Positions 36,107 to 44,090 of a stretch of 64,000 nt of DNA are shown piece by piece. The notes below the pieces were generated by a model. That model had not been told where the DNA came from. It did not search any database and worked only from the letters and a program-made list of their open reading frames with translations. The translations under genes were made by a program, and so were the position numbers. Each line of letters starts with the position of its first letter. The stretch's first letter is position 1. This DNA is from Alloboseaceae bacterium BT-24-1 (GTDB lineage: Bacteria; Pseudomonadota; Alphaproteobacteria; Rhizobiales; Beijerinckiaceae), in the NCBI GenBank assembly GCA_025846845.1, contig JAOYTL010000008.1:1-64000 (forward strand), in the 5' to 3' direction.

Positions 36107-37201
36107 ATGCGGGATCTGCTGAGGGATGCGGTCAACGGCATCAGCGAATTGTCGCCCCGACGCTTTCCCTGGCGCCGTTTCCTGTTCGCCCTCGCGCTCG
36201 GCACGCTCGGTGGCTGGCTCTTTGCGTATTATCGCCTGCCGCTGCCCTGGATGCTCGGTTCGATGGTGTTCTGCACCGCCGCCGCGATCGCGCGTACGCC
36301 GGTGGCGGCGCCGTCGGTGATCCGCCCGCCGATGTCGGCGGTGATCGGCGTGCTGCTCGGCTCCGGCTTCAAGCCGGAGATCGTCGCGCAGATGCCGAAT
36401 TGGCTGCCGACGCTCGGCGGGCTTGTGCTGTTCATGGTCGCCTGCGGCCTGTGCTGCGTCACCTATTTCCGCCGCGTCGCCGGCTACGACCCGGTGACCG
36501 CGTTCTTCTCCGGCATGCCGGGCGGCCTCGTCGAGATGGTGATCACCGGCGAGGAGAAGGGTGGCGATGCCCGCACCATCGCGCTGATCCACTCCGCCCG
36601 CATCCTGCTGGTGGTGATGACGCTGCCCTTCATCGTGCAATGGCTCGAAGGCGTCTCGCTCGGCATCAACCGCAACCAGGGCCCATCGATGTTCCAGACA
36701 TCGGCAATGGGCTGGTTCTGGCTGGTCGCCAGCGCCATCGCCGGCGTGATGCTCGCCCATGCGCTGCGGCTGCCGGCGAAGCAGTTGCTCGGGCCGATGC
36801 TGGTCTCGGCCGTCGTGCATCTCGTCGGCCTCAGCGATTCCGTGCCGCCCTACGAGATCGTCAACGTGGCGCAGCTGATCCTCGGCGTCACCATCGGCTG
36901 CCGCTTCGTCGGCACCCCGCCGCAGGCGATCCTGCGCATTCTCCTGCTCTCGCTCGGCTCGACCGTGATCCTGGTGGCGCTGACCCTGGTCTTCGCCTTC
37001 GCGGTGGCGCATGTCTCGAGCTACAAGCCGGTGCCGCTGATCCTGGCCTACTCGCCTGGCGGCCTCGCCGAGATGAGCCTGATTGCGCTCGCGCTGCACA
37101 CGGAAGTCGCCTTCGTCGCGGCCCATCACATCATCAGGGTCTTCCTGGTGATGATCGGCGCCGGCCCGCTCTTCGGCGTCATCGTCGGGAAGAAACCCTA
37201 G
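36107..37201 (+). CDS. AbrB/AimA-family membrane protein
   Basis: This protein of 364 residues has about ten hydrophobic segments forming two AbrB (PF05145) repeats: YYRLPLPWMLGSMVFCTAAAI then GMPGGLVEMVI, and LRLPAKQLLGPMLVSAVVH then YSPGGLAEMSLIALAL. The family includes putative ammonia-monooxygenase-region proteins and transport-like regulators; function remains uncertain. The ATG at 36107 is chosen over 36080 because GGAGGTGAT (36091-36099) sits directly upstream of it. Confidence 0.88.
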   Translation: MRDLLRDAVNGISELSPRRFPWRRFLFALALGTLGGWLFAYYRLPLPWMLGSMVFCTAAAIARTPVAAPSVIRPPMSAVIGVLLGSGFKPEIVAQMPNWLPTLGGLVLFMVACGLCCVTYFRRVAGYDPVTAFFSGMPGGLVEMVITGEEKGGDARTIALIHSARILLVVMTLPFIVQWLEGVSLGINRNQGPSMFQTSAMGWFWLVASAIAGVMLAHALRLPAKQLLGPMLVSAVVHLVGLSDSVPPYEIVNVAQLILGVTIGCRFVGTPPQAILRILLLSLGSTVILVALTLVFAFAVAHVSSYKPVPLILAYSPGGLAEMSLIALALHTEVAFVAAHHIIRVFLVMIGAGPLFGVIVGKKP

Positions 37202-37207
37202 GAGCGC

Positions 37208-38008
37208 TCAGGCGCCGCGCCCTGCCAGCTTCTGGCGCAGCACGCGCATCAGGAAGGCGGGATTGCCGACGACATAGCGCCGCCAGAGCCGGCGCGGCTC
37301 GAGCCAGAGCCGATAGATCCATTCCAGCCGCAGGGCGCGCACTGTTTCCGGCGCCCGTGCCACCTCGCCGGCGAGGAAGTCGAACAGCGCTCCGATCCCG
37401 GCCGCGACCGCGCAGTGACGGGCATCGAGCCGGTCGGCGATCCACTGCTCCTGCCGCGGATTGCCGAAGGCGACCAGCAGCAGGTCGGGCCGCTCGTGCG
37501 CGAGCCGCGCCAGCAGGGCCGTCTCCGCTTCCGGTTCGAAATAGCCATGGCTCAGAACCGCGAAGCGATGCTGAGGGTAGTCGGCGCGCAGCCTCGCCGC
37601 GGCGCGCTCGGCAACGCCCGGCTTGCCGCCAAGCAGCATCACCGAGAGCGGCCGCCTGCGGGCGGCGAGGATCGCTGGCGTGAAGTCGGTGCCGTTGAGA
37701 TTGGCGGGGAATGTCGTGCCGTAGAGCAGGCGCGAGGCGATATCGACGCCGATCCCGTCGGGCAGGACCAGGAAGCCGGCGAGGCGCTCGCGCAGGCCGG
37801 CATCGCGCGCGGCGATATTGACGAGGTTCGCGTTGCAGTAGGCCAGATGCAGATGGCCGCCGCCGTCGAAAGCATGACCGACCAGTGCGAGCGCCTCGTC
37901 ATGCGTCAGCGCTGCCACCGGAACGCCGGCGATGTCGCGGCGCGGCGGTTCGGGCGGGGCGGAATGGGCAGCCCGTCGCTGCGAAGACTGGAAGAGAACG
38001 ACGTTCAT
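37208..38008 (-). CDS. WecG/TagA/CpsF-family glycosyltransferase
   Basis: This enzyme of about 266 residues transfers a sugar (ManNAc or ManNAcA type) to a lipid-linked intermediate in surface polysaccharide synthesis. Family signatures are NANLVNIAARD, VLPDGIGVDIASRLL, and FGNPRQEQWIADR. Several starts are possible (38101, 38038, 38008); the last gives a normal family length. It lies divergent to a priming glycosylphosphotransferase gene, and the pair is likely to build one exopolysaccharide repeat. Confidence 0.9.
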   Translation of the reverse strand: MNVVLFQSSQRRAAHSAPPEPPRRDIAGVPVAALTHDEALALVGHAFDGGGHLHLAYCNANLVNIAARDAGLRERLAGFLVLPDGIGVDIASRLLYGTTFPANLNGTDFTPAILAARRRPLSVMLLGGKPGVAERAAARLRADYPQHRFAVLSHGYFEPEAETALLARLAHERPDLLLVAFGNPRQEQWIADRLDARHCAVAAGIGALFDFLAGEVARAPETVRALRLEWIYRLWLEPRRLWRRYVVGNPAFLMRVLRQKLAGRGA

Positions 38009-38361
38009 CTCGATCGCTGCTGGCGCACACGTCGCCATGCTGACGGCGTAGGCTGTTGTCTTCGTTGCGTTTCTTGCAAGGGTCAAGCGAAACCCCGCCA
38101 TAGGATGAACGCTGTCTTTCCCTGATCGGAGAGAGGGTCTTGTCGCTCCGCTGCACCTCTGTCCCGCGGGCTGTTCCGTAATGGGACGCCTCCGGCCGAG
38201 CTCCATTTGAAACCGGCCCGATTGGGCCGATTCCAGCCTATTTTCCGCGAAACCGGCTTCATGCCTCTGCGGCATCGCCCTTGCCACTTCGACGGGTGAG
38301 GCGGCCTTTCGGCGCATCCCCTGTGCCGAATCCGGACCGCCCATGACCGAGCGAGCGCGGC
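38009..38361. other. Divergent intergenic region of the polysaccharide genes
   Basis: This 353-base gap between two outward-facing exopolysaccharide genes must hold two promoters. I could not identify a convincing promoter pair, operator or hairpin in it. Confidence 0.5.
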
Positions 38362-39819
38362 ATGATGAGCGTCAACGACCTGAACTATGAAGTCACCACG
38401 GCAGCCGACCAGCGCGCCAATGTGCTGCGCCACTGGATCGGCCTGATCACTGCGCTGGTCGACGCCGTGACGGTCCTGACCGTGGTCGGTGGCACCTCGA
38501 TCGTCTATCACTTCGTCGCCTATCGCCATCTCGGCAACGACAAGGTCACCGTCGAGCTCGCCTCGATGATCGCTGCGATCTTCGTCTTCACCAATCTGAT
38601 GCGCGGCCGCTACCGGCTGGAGAACTACCTCTCGACCAAGGGCCAGATCACCTCGGCCTTCACGGTCTGGAACCTGACGATGATCGCCTTCGTCGCCATC
38701 GTCTTCATGGCCAAGGTCAACGACCAGTATTCGCGCGCCGTCGTCCTCGTCACCTATGTCGCCGGCGTGCCGCTGATCGCGCTCGCTCGCTCAGCCATCG
38801 TACGCACCGTCTCTATGGCCTCGAAGACCGGCAGGATTACCTCCGAGCGGGTGTTTCTGATCGGCCGCGAGAGCGAGGTGATGTCCTTCGTCTCGCGCCA
38901 CCAGCCCTGGAACATCGGCTTCTCGATCGTCGACGTCGCCTTCCTGCGCAGCAATGACTCGCGCCGGATCAACGATCCCGCCGCGGCGCTCGCCGCCGAC
39001 CTCGCCACCGCCTCGGCCAGGGCCCGCGACCTCAAGCCGGACGCCGTCTTCATCGCCCTGCCCTGGTCGGACCACGAGACCATCGACGCCTGCATCGATG
39101 CCTTCATGAACCTGCCGGTCGCGATCCACCTGACGCCGGAGCGCGTCATGGACCGTTTCGACAATCCCCATATCGTGCGGATCGGCTCGCTCGCCTCGCT
39201 CAGGCTGACGCGCCCAGCCCTGTCCTTCGTCCAGATCCTGTTCAAGCGCGTCTTCGACGTTCTCGCCGCGAGCGCGATCCTGACGCTGAGCCTGCCGGTG
39301 CTGCTGCTGGTCGCGCTTGCGATCAAGCTCGACTCGAAGGGTCCGGTGCTGTTCCTGCAGCGCCGCTATGGCTTCAACCAGCAGCCGTTCCGGATCTTCA
39401 AGTTCCGGACGATGACGACGACTGATGATGGCGAGGTGGTCAGGCAGGCGACGCGCAACGATCCGCGCATCACGCGGATCGGCGGCTTCCTTCGGCGCTA
39501 CAATCTCGACGAGCTGCCGCAGCTGCTCAACGTCATCGCCGGGCAGATGTCGCTGGTCGGCCCGCGCCCGCACGCGCTCGCCCATGACCGCGAGTTCCAG
39601 CGCAAGATCGCGCTCTATGCGCGGCGCCACAACGTCAAGCCGGGCATCACCGGCTGGGCCCAGGTCAACGGCCTGCGCGGCGAGACCGACACCGACGAGA
39701 AGATGGCCCGGCGCATCGCCTATGATCACTGGTACATCGACAACTGGTCGTTCTGGCTCGATCTCGGCATCCTGCTGCGCACCGTGTTCAGCCCAAGCGC
39801 CTTCCGCAATGCGCGCTGA
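38362..39819 (+). CDS. Polyprenyl glycosylphosphotransferase (WcaJ/ExoY-type)
   Basis: This 485-residue membrane enzyme transfers a sugar-1-phosphate to undecaprenyl phosphate, the priming step of exopolysaccharide synthesis. The N-terminal half has four to five hydrophobic segments and a CoA-binding-like domain. The C-terminal catalytic domain shows KRVFDVLAASAILTLSLPVLLLVALAIKLDSKGPVLF, FRIFKFRTM, LPQLLNVIAGQMSLVGPRP and VKPGITGWAQVNGLRGET. ATGs at 38362 and 38365 are equivalent. Confidence 0.95.
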   Translation: MMSVNDLNYEVTTAADQRANVLRHWIGLITALVDAVTVLTVVGGTSIVYHFVAYRHLGNDKVTVELASMIAAIFVFTNLMRGRYRLENYLSTKGQITSAFTVWNLTMIAFVAIVFMAKVNDQYSRAVVLVTYVAGVPLIALARSAIVRTVSMASKTGRITSERVFLIGRESEVMSFVSRHQPWNIGFSIVDVAFLRSNDSRRINDPAAALAADLATASARARDLKPDAVFIALPWSDHETIDACIDAFMNLPVAIHLTPERVMDRFDNPHIVRIGSLASLRLTRPALSFVQILFKRVFDVLAASAILTLSLPVLLLVALAIKLDSKGPVLFLQRRYGFNQQPFRIFKFRTMTTTDDGEVVRQATRNDPRITRIGGFLRRYNLDELPQLLNVIAGQMSLVGPRPHALAHDREFQRKIALYARRHNVKPGITGWAQVNGLRGETDTDEKMARRIAYDHWYIDNWSFWLDLGILLRTVFSPSAFRNAR

Positions 39820-39920
39820 GCAGCCAGCCTGACGCAACCCTCCCTTGAGCCATCGCGACTTTGCGACGGACGGCTTTGCGCTAAAGTCCGCGCATAATTC
39901 CAGGGAGGGACATCGTTTCA

Positions 39921-40667
39921 ATGAATCAAATCGATTTGAACGGCAGGGTCGCCATCATCACCGGTGGCGCGCAGGGTATCGGCCGTGCCGTTGCCGAGCG
40001 TCTCGCCAGCAGCGGCGCCAAGGTCGCGATCTGGGATCTCGACGGCAAGCTCGCCAATGAGGCGGCGGCGGCGATCGGGCCGGCCGCAAGCGGGCTTGCG
40101 ATCGACGTGACCGATGCGAAGGCGGTGAACGCCGCCGCCGCCGAGCTGGAGCAGCGCCATGGCAGCGTCGACATCCTCGTCACCAGTGCCGGCATCGCCG
40201 GGCCGAACCTGAAGACCTGGGAATACCCGCTCGACGAATGGGCGAAGATCATGCGCCTCAATGTCGACGGCACGCTGCATTGCTGCCAGGCGGTGATCCC
40301 CGGCATGATCAAGCGCAATTACGGGCGTCTCGTGCTGGTCGCGTCGATCGCCGGCAAGGAAGGCAACCCCAACGCCTCGGCCTATTCGGCCTCGAAGGCG
40401 GCGGTGATCGCGCTGACCAAGTCGCTCGGCAAGGAACTGGCGCAGCAGGACATCGCGGTGAACTGCATCACCCCGGCCGCCGCCCGCACCCGCATCTTCG
40501 ACCAGATGAGCGAGGAGCATATCGGCTACATGCTGGCCAAGATCCCGCGCGGCCGCTTCCTGCAGCCTGACGAAGTCGCTTCGATGGTCGCCTTCCTCGC
40601 CTCGGCCGAAAACAGCTTCACCACCGGCGCGGTCTTCGACCTGTCCGGCGGGCGCGCGACCTACTGA
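39921..40667 (+). CDS. SDR-family oxidoreductase
   Basis: This short-chain dehydrogenase of 248 residues has the NAD(P)-binding TGGAQGIGRAVAERL, NAG-type LVTSAGIAGPN, catalytic serine in VASIAGKEGN, and YSASKAAVIALTKSL with the catalytic Tyr and Lys. The aspartate after the second strand (IWDLDGK) suggests NAD preference. The substrate is not evident. It is followed by a hairpin and an M20 hydrolase gene. Confidence 0.93.
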   Translation: MNQIDLNGRVAIITGGAQGIGRAVAERLASSGAKVAIWDLDGKLANEAAAAIGPAASGLAIDVTDAKAVNAAAAELEQRHGSVDILVTSAGIAGPNLKTWEYPLDEWAKIMRLNVDGTLHCCQAVIPGMIKRNYGRLVLVASIAGKEGNPNASAYSASKAAVIALTKSLGKELAQQDIAVNCITPAAARTRIFDQMSEEHIGYMLAKIPRGRFLQPDEVASMVAFLASAENSFTTGAVFDLSGGRATY

Positions 40668-40693
40668 CAGCCAAATCGATCCTGCCACGCTAA

Positions 40694-40725
40694 AGCGGGC
40701 TGGCCACGTCCATGACCAGCCCGCT
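40694..40725. terminator. Hairpin between the SDR and M20 genes
   Basis: AGCGGGCTGG (40694-40703) pairs with CCAGCCCGCT (40716-40725) around a 12-base loop. There is no long U run, only AGATT, so it may be a weak terminator. Confidence 0.45.
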
Positions 40726-40736
40726 AGATTGACCTC

Positions 40737-41996
40737 ATGACTACGCCCCTGCCTTCGCCCGCCGTGCTCGGCGCCCGCGCCTTCGCCGCTCTTGCCGGCC
40801 TCAACCGGTTCACCGACGAGCCGGGCAAGCTGACGCGGCTCTATCTCTCGCCGTCGCATCGGCAGGGGGCGGAATACGTCAAAGGCGCGATGGAGGTGTC
40901 GGGCCTGACCGCCTTTATCGATGCGGCCGGCTCGGTGCAGGGCCGCCGCGAGGGCAGGGCACCTGGCCTGCCGGCAGTGCTGATAGGCTCGCATATCGAC
41001 ACGGTCCGCGATGGCGGGCGCTTCGACGGCAACCTCGGCGTCGTTGCCGGCATCCTGGCGGTGCAGGCGATCCGCGACGCCGGCATCGCCCTGCCCTTCG
41101 CGCTCGAAGTCGTCGCCTTCGGCGATGAGGAGACGGTGCGTTTCCCGACCTCGCTCTCGACCTCGGCGGCGCTGACCGGCCGCTACGACCAAGGCTGGCT
41201 CGCGGCGCGCGATGCCGACGGCGTCGTGCTGCGTGACGCGCTCGCCGCCTTCGGCGGCGATCCCGCCGGGATCGCAGCGCTCGCCCGCAAGCCGGGCTCG
41301 GTGAAGGCCTATCTCGAGGTCCATATCGAGCAGGGCCCGGTGCTGGAGGCTGAGAACGAGGCGGTCGGTATCGTCACCGCCATCGCCGCGCAGGGACGCG
41401 CCGGCGTCCGCGTCATCGGCGAGGCCGGCCATGCTGGCACGGTGCCGATGGCGTTGCGCAAGGATGCGCTGACAGCTGCAGCCGAGATGGCGCTGGCGCT
41501 GGAGGCGATCGCCCAGGAACATGAGCGCGCGGTCGGCACGGTCGGCGTGTTCCGGGCCGATCCCGGCGCGACCAATGTCGTGCCGGGCGCAGTCGACTTC
41601 ACCATCGATTTCCGTGCGCCCGACGGCGAGACCGTCGCCAGCATGGACGAAGAGATCAATCGCCGCTTCGCCGAGATCGCCGCGCGCCGCGGTGTCGGCC
41701 TGACGATCACACCCTATTCACGCGGCAACGCCGTGCCGATGGACGAGGGCCTGCAGGAGGCATTCGCTGTTGGCATCGCCCGCACCGGCTCGAATCTGAC
41801 GGCGCGTCGCCTGGCCTCGGGGGCGGGTCACGACGCCATGGAAATGGCCAGGCTCTGCCCCTCGGCCATGCTGTTCGTGCGCTGCGAGAAGGGCATCAGC
41901 CATTCGCCGCTGGAGAACATGACCGAGCTCGATGCCGGCATCGCCATCCGCGTGCTGATCGAGACCATCCTGGAGCTGGCGCGGCGCGAGGGCTGA
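40737..41996 (+). CDS. M20-family Zn amidohydrolase (allantoate/N-carbamoyl amino acid hydrolase type)
   Basis: This enzyme of 419 residues hydrolyses allantoate or N-carbamoyl amino acids. Metal-binding sequences are GSHIDTVRDGGRFDGNLGV, VVAFGDEETVRFPTSLSTS, and HIEQGPVLEAE, with the dimerisation domain GEAGHAGTVPMALRKDAL. The terminal histidine is in GISHSPLENM. The subfamily is clear from GGRFDG; the exact substrate is not. Confidence 0.9.
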   Translation: MTTPLPSPAVLGARAFAALAGLNRFTDEPGKLTRLYLSPSHRQGAEYVKGAMEVSGLTAFIDAAGSVQGRREGRAPGLPAVLIGSHIDTVRDGGRFDGNLGVVAGILAVQAIRDAGIALPFALEVVAFGDEETVRFPTSLSTSAALTGRYDQGWLAARDADGVVLRDALAAFGGDPAGIAALARKPGSVKAYLEVHIEQGPVLEAENEAVGIVTAIAAQGRAGVRVIGEAGHAGTVPMALRKDALTAAAEMALALEAIAQEHERAVGTVGVFRADPGATNVVPGAVDFTIDFRAPDGETVASMDEEINRRFAEIAARRGVGLTITPYSRGNAVPMDEGLQEAFAVGIARTGSNLTARRLASGAGHDAMEMARLCPSAMLFVRCEKGISHSPLENMTELDAGIAIRVLIETILELARREG

Positions 41997-41999
41997 GGC

Positions 42000-42908
42000 T
42001 CAGCCGCCGGCCGCCTCGGAGGCCATTGCCGGCCGGCGCTCACGCCTTGCCGGCTTCGGCGCCGGCTTGCGGAAGAGGTGTAGCACCGCGAGCGCGAGCC
42101 CGACGAGCGCAACCCAAAGGCCCGGCCGCAGCGCCGTCCAGTCCTGATAGACGACGATGTCGGCATTCGCCTGGAAGATCAGCCAGGCCGAGGCGCCGGT
42201 GGCGAAGGCGTACCAGGCAGTTTCAGCCAGCGCGGTGGCAAGGCCGGTCGCGAGCGCCGTCAGCGCCAGCGAGGTGAAGCTCAACGGAATGCCCAGGCGA
42301 TTGAGGCCGCGATAGGCCATCAGCAGCGCGAACAGGCCAGTCAGCAGCACGGGCTGGGTGACGTCGATCTTCGACTGCAGCGCGAAATGGAACAGGCCGA
42401 GGCAGGCGATCAAATAGACGAGGTTATGCAGACGCTGCCAGCGCCCCGAGCCGAGACGGCGGATCATGCCATCGGTCGAGGTGATGCCGAGCACGACGAG
42501 GCCGATGAGCGCGGTGATGCCGACGACGAGATAGAAGCGCTTGACGATCTCAGAGAGGATCAGGCCCCAGTCGAAGGCGAGATCGATGCAGTACAAGGTG
42601 AGATGGCCGAGCGCATAGGCCATGGCCGAGAGGCCGAGCATGCGGCGGATGCCGATCAGCTTGTTCCAGTCGAGGATGCGGCGCAGAGGCGTGACGGCGA
42701 GCGTGATCACGAGGATGCGCAGCGCCCAGGTGCCGGTGTCGTGCACGGCCTGCGTCCACGGCTTGGAGCCGAGCTGATGGCTCCAGGCCTGCCAGGCGAG
42801 AAACAGGGCGGGAACGAGCACGAGCGCAAAACAGCCGGCCCGCAGCGCCGAGAAGCGCCCCTGCCGGTCGTTCCAGGGCCAGTAGCTGCCTATTGCTGCC
42901 GAAGCCAT
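42000..42908 (-). CDS. msrQ: Sulfoxide reductase haem-binding subunit
   Basis: MsrQ (YedZ) is a membrane haem b protein that passes electrons from quinol to periplasmic MsrP, which repairs oxidised methionine. The 302-residue protein has six or more membrane segments with histidines in YALGHLTLYC, RLHNLVYLIACLGLFHFALQ. The start at 42908 (MASAAIGSYW) is used. The msrP partner is not adjacent in this window, which is unusual. The tail is a charged Arg/Pro-rich extension. Confidence 0.88.
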   Translation of the reverse strand: MASAAIGSYWPWNDRQGRFSALRAGCFALVLVPALFLAWQAWSHQLGSKPWTQAVHDTGTWALRILVITLAVTPLRRILDWNKLIGIRRMLGLSAMAYALGHLTLYCIDLAFDWGLILSEIVKRFYLVVGITALIGLVVLGITSTDGMIRRLGSGRWQRLHNLVYLIACLGLFHFALQSKIDVTQPVLLTGLFALLMAYRGLNRLGIPLSFTSLALTALATGLATALAETAWYAFATGASAWLIFQANADIVVYQDWTALRPGLWVALVGLALAVLHLFRKPAPKPARRERRPAMASEAAGG

Positions 42909-43035
42909 CCGTCGCGCCTTTGCTGATCCTTTACGCGAATACGCCAAAAGCCTTGTGAAGGTTACGCGCGTCCGTGCACAAGGGCGTGAGTTGCATCGGT
43001 TGCGTCGATGCACGCCTGACTGGAGAAGCCTACCG

Positions 43036-43647
43036 ATGCCTGCAAATCGCAAGGTCGTGTTCGATGTCGGCAACGTCCTGTTGCGCTGGGATCCGTTCCA
43101 TCTCTATCGCGACCTGATCCCCAATGACGAGAAGCGCAGCTGGTTCCTGCAGAACGTCTGCACATCGGCCTGGAATCTGGAACAGGACCGCGGCCGACCC
43201 TGGACCGAGGCCGTGGCGACATTGATCGCCAGCCATCCGGAATGGGAAGCCGAGATCAAGGCCTTCGACGAGCGTTGGCACGAGACCGTGCCGGGCACGA
43301 TCGAGGACAGCGTCGCGGTGCTGGCCGATCTCAAGGCCAAGGGCGAGCATGTCTACGCCATCACCAATTTCTCGCGCGAGAAATGGGCGGAGTGCCTGAT
43401 CCGCTTCCCGTTCCTGCAGGGCTTCGACGGCGTGATCGTCTCAGCGCATGAGCGGCTGCTGAAGCCCGACCCGGCGATCTACAACGTGCTGCTGGAGCGC
43501 TACGGGCTGAGCGCCGGCGAGTGCATCTTCGTCGACGACAGCGCCAGGAACGTCGAAGCCGCCCGCTCGATCGGGATGCAGGCGTTGCACTTCGTCGAGC
43601 CGATCGATCTCAAGGCCGAGCTTCGCGGCCTCGGCGCCAACCTCTGA
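43036..43647 (+). CDS. HAD-family hydrolase (YihX-like)
   Basis: This phosphatase of 203 residues has the HAD nucleophile in VVFDVGNVLLRWD (D10), with glycine in place of the usual second aspartate as in YihX-type proteins. The motif II region is AITNFSREK, motif III is LKPDPAIYN, and motif IV is CIFVDDSARNVEAA. It is likely to act on sugar phosphates or haloacid-type compounds; the substrate is undetermined. The ATG at 43036 is used. Confidence 0.9.
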   Translation: MPANRKVVFDVGNVLLRWDPFHLYRDLIPNDEKRSWFLQNVCTSAWNLEQDRGRPWTEAVATLIASHPEWEAEIKAFDERWHETVPGTIEDSVAVLADLKAKGEHVYAITNFSREKWAECLIRFPFLQGFDGVIVSAHERLLKPDPAIYNVLLERYGLSAGECIFVDDSARNVEAARSIGMQALHFVEPIDLKAELRGLGANL

Positions 43648-43695
43648 CCACTGCTACGCCCTGCGCGGTCCGAGCTGCGCAGGGCGGTCAGGTGG

Positions 43696-43998
43696 CTACC
43701 AGTAGCGGCGGCGATAATAGTAGCGCGGCCGGTAATAGCGACGGCGGTAATAATAGCGCGGACGGTAATAGCGGCGGCGCCAGTAGCGCCTGCGCCAGCG
43801 CCGACGACGGCGATAATAGTACTGGGCGTAATCGGCGTCGGTCTTGTCGAGCGCTTCCGCATCGACCTGCGGCGCAGCTTCAGGCGGGTCGGGCTCGGCT
43901 ACCACCGGCTGCGGCTGCGGCCTGGCAAGCGCTGCCGTGCCGAAGCTCGCCGCGGCCAGGCCACCGACCAGACTCGCGAGAAAAGAGCGTCTGTCCAC
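43696..43998 (-). CDS. Tat-exported arginine/tyrosine-rich protein
   Basis: This protein of 100 residues starts with GTG at 43998 after a GGGAGG site. A twin-arginine signal (VDRRSFLASLVGGLAAASFGTAALA) is followed by a Pro/Glu/Asp linker and a C-terminal 40 residues made almost only of Arg and Tyr (repeated YYYRRRYYRPR units) ending in Trp. The pI must be extreme. Export through Tat implies folding or cofactor needs in the cytoplasm, or a simple use of the route. The role is unknown; a polyanion- or envelope-binding peptide is one guess. Confidence 0.75.
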   Translation of the reverse strand: MDRRSFLASLVGGLAAASFGTAALARPQPQPVVAEPDPPEAAPQVDAEALDKTDADYAQYYYRRRRRWRRRYWRRRYYRPRYYYRRRYYRPRYYYRRRYW

Positions 43999-44090
43999 GA
44001 TGCTGTCCTCCCTTTTGTTGAGGGTCCGGATCAACATCGCATCTGGCGAAATGGTTCCCTAACGCGCGTACGCTGCCACCGATCCTGCGC

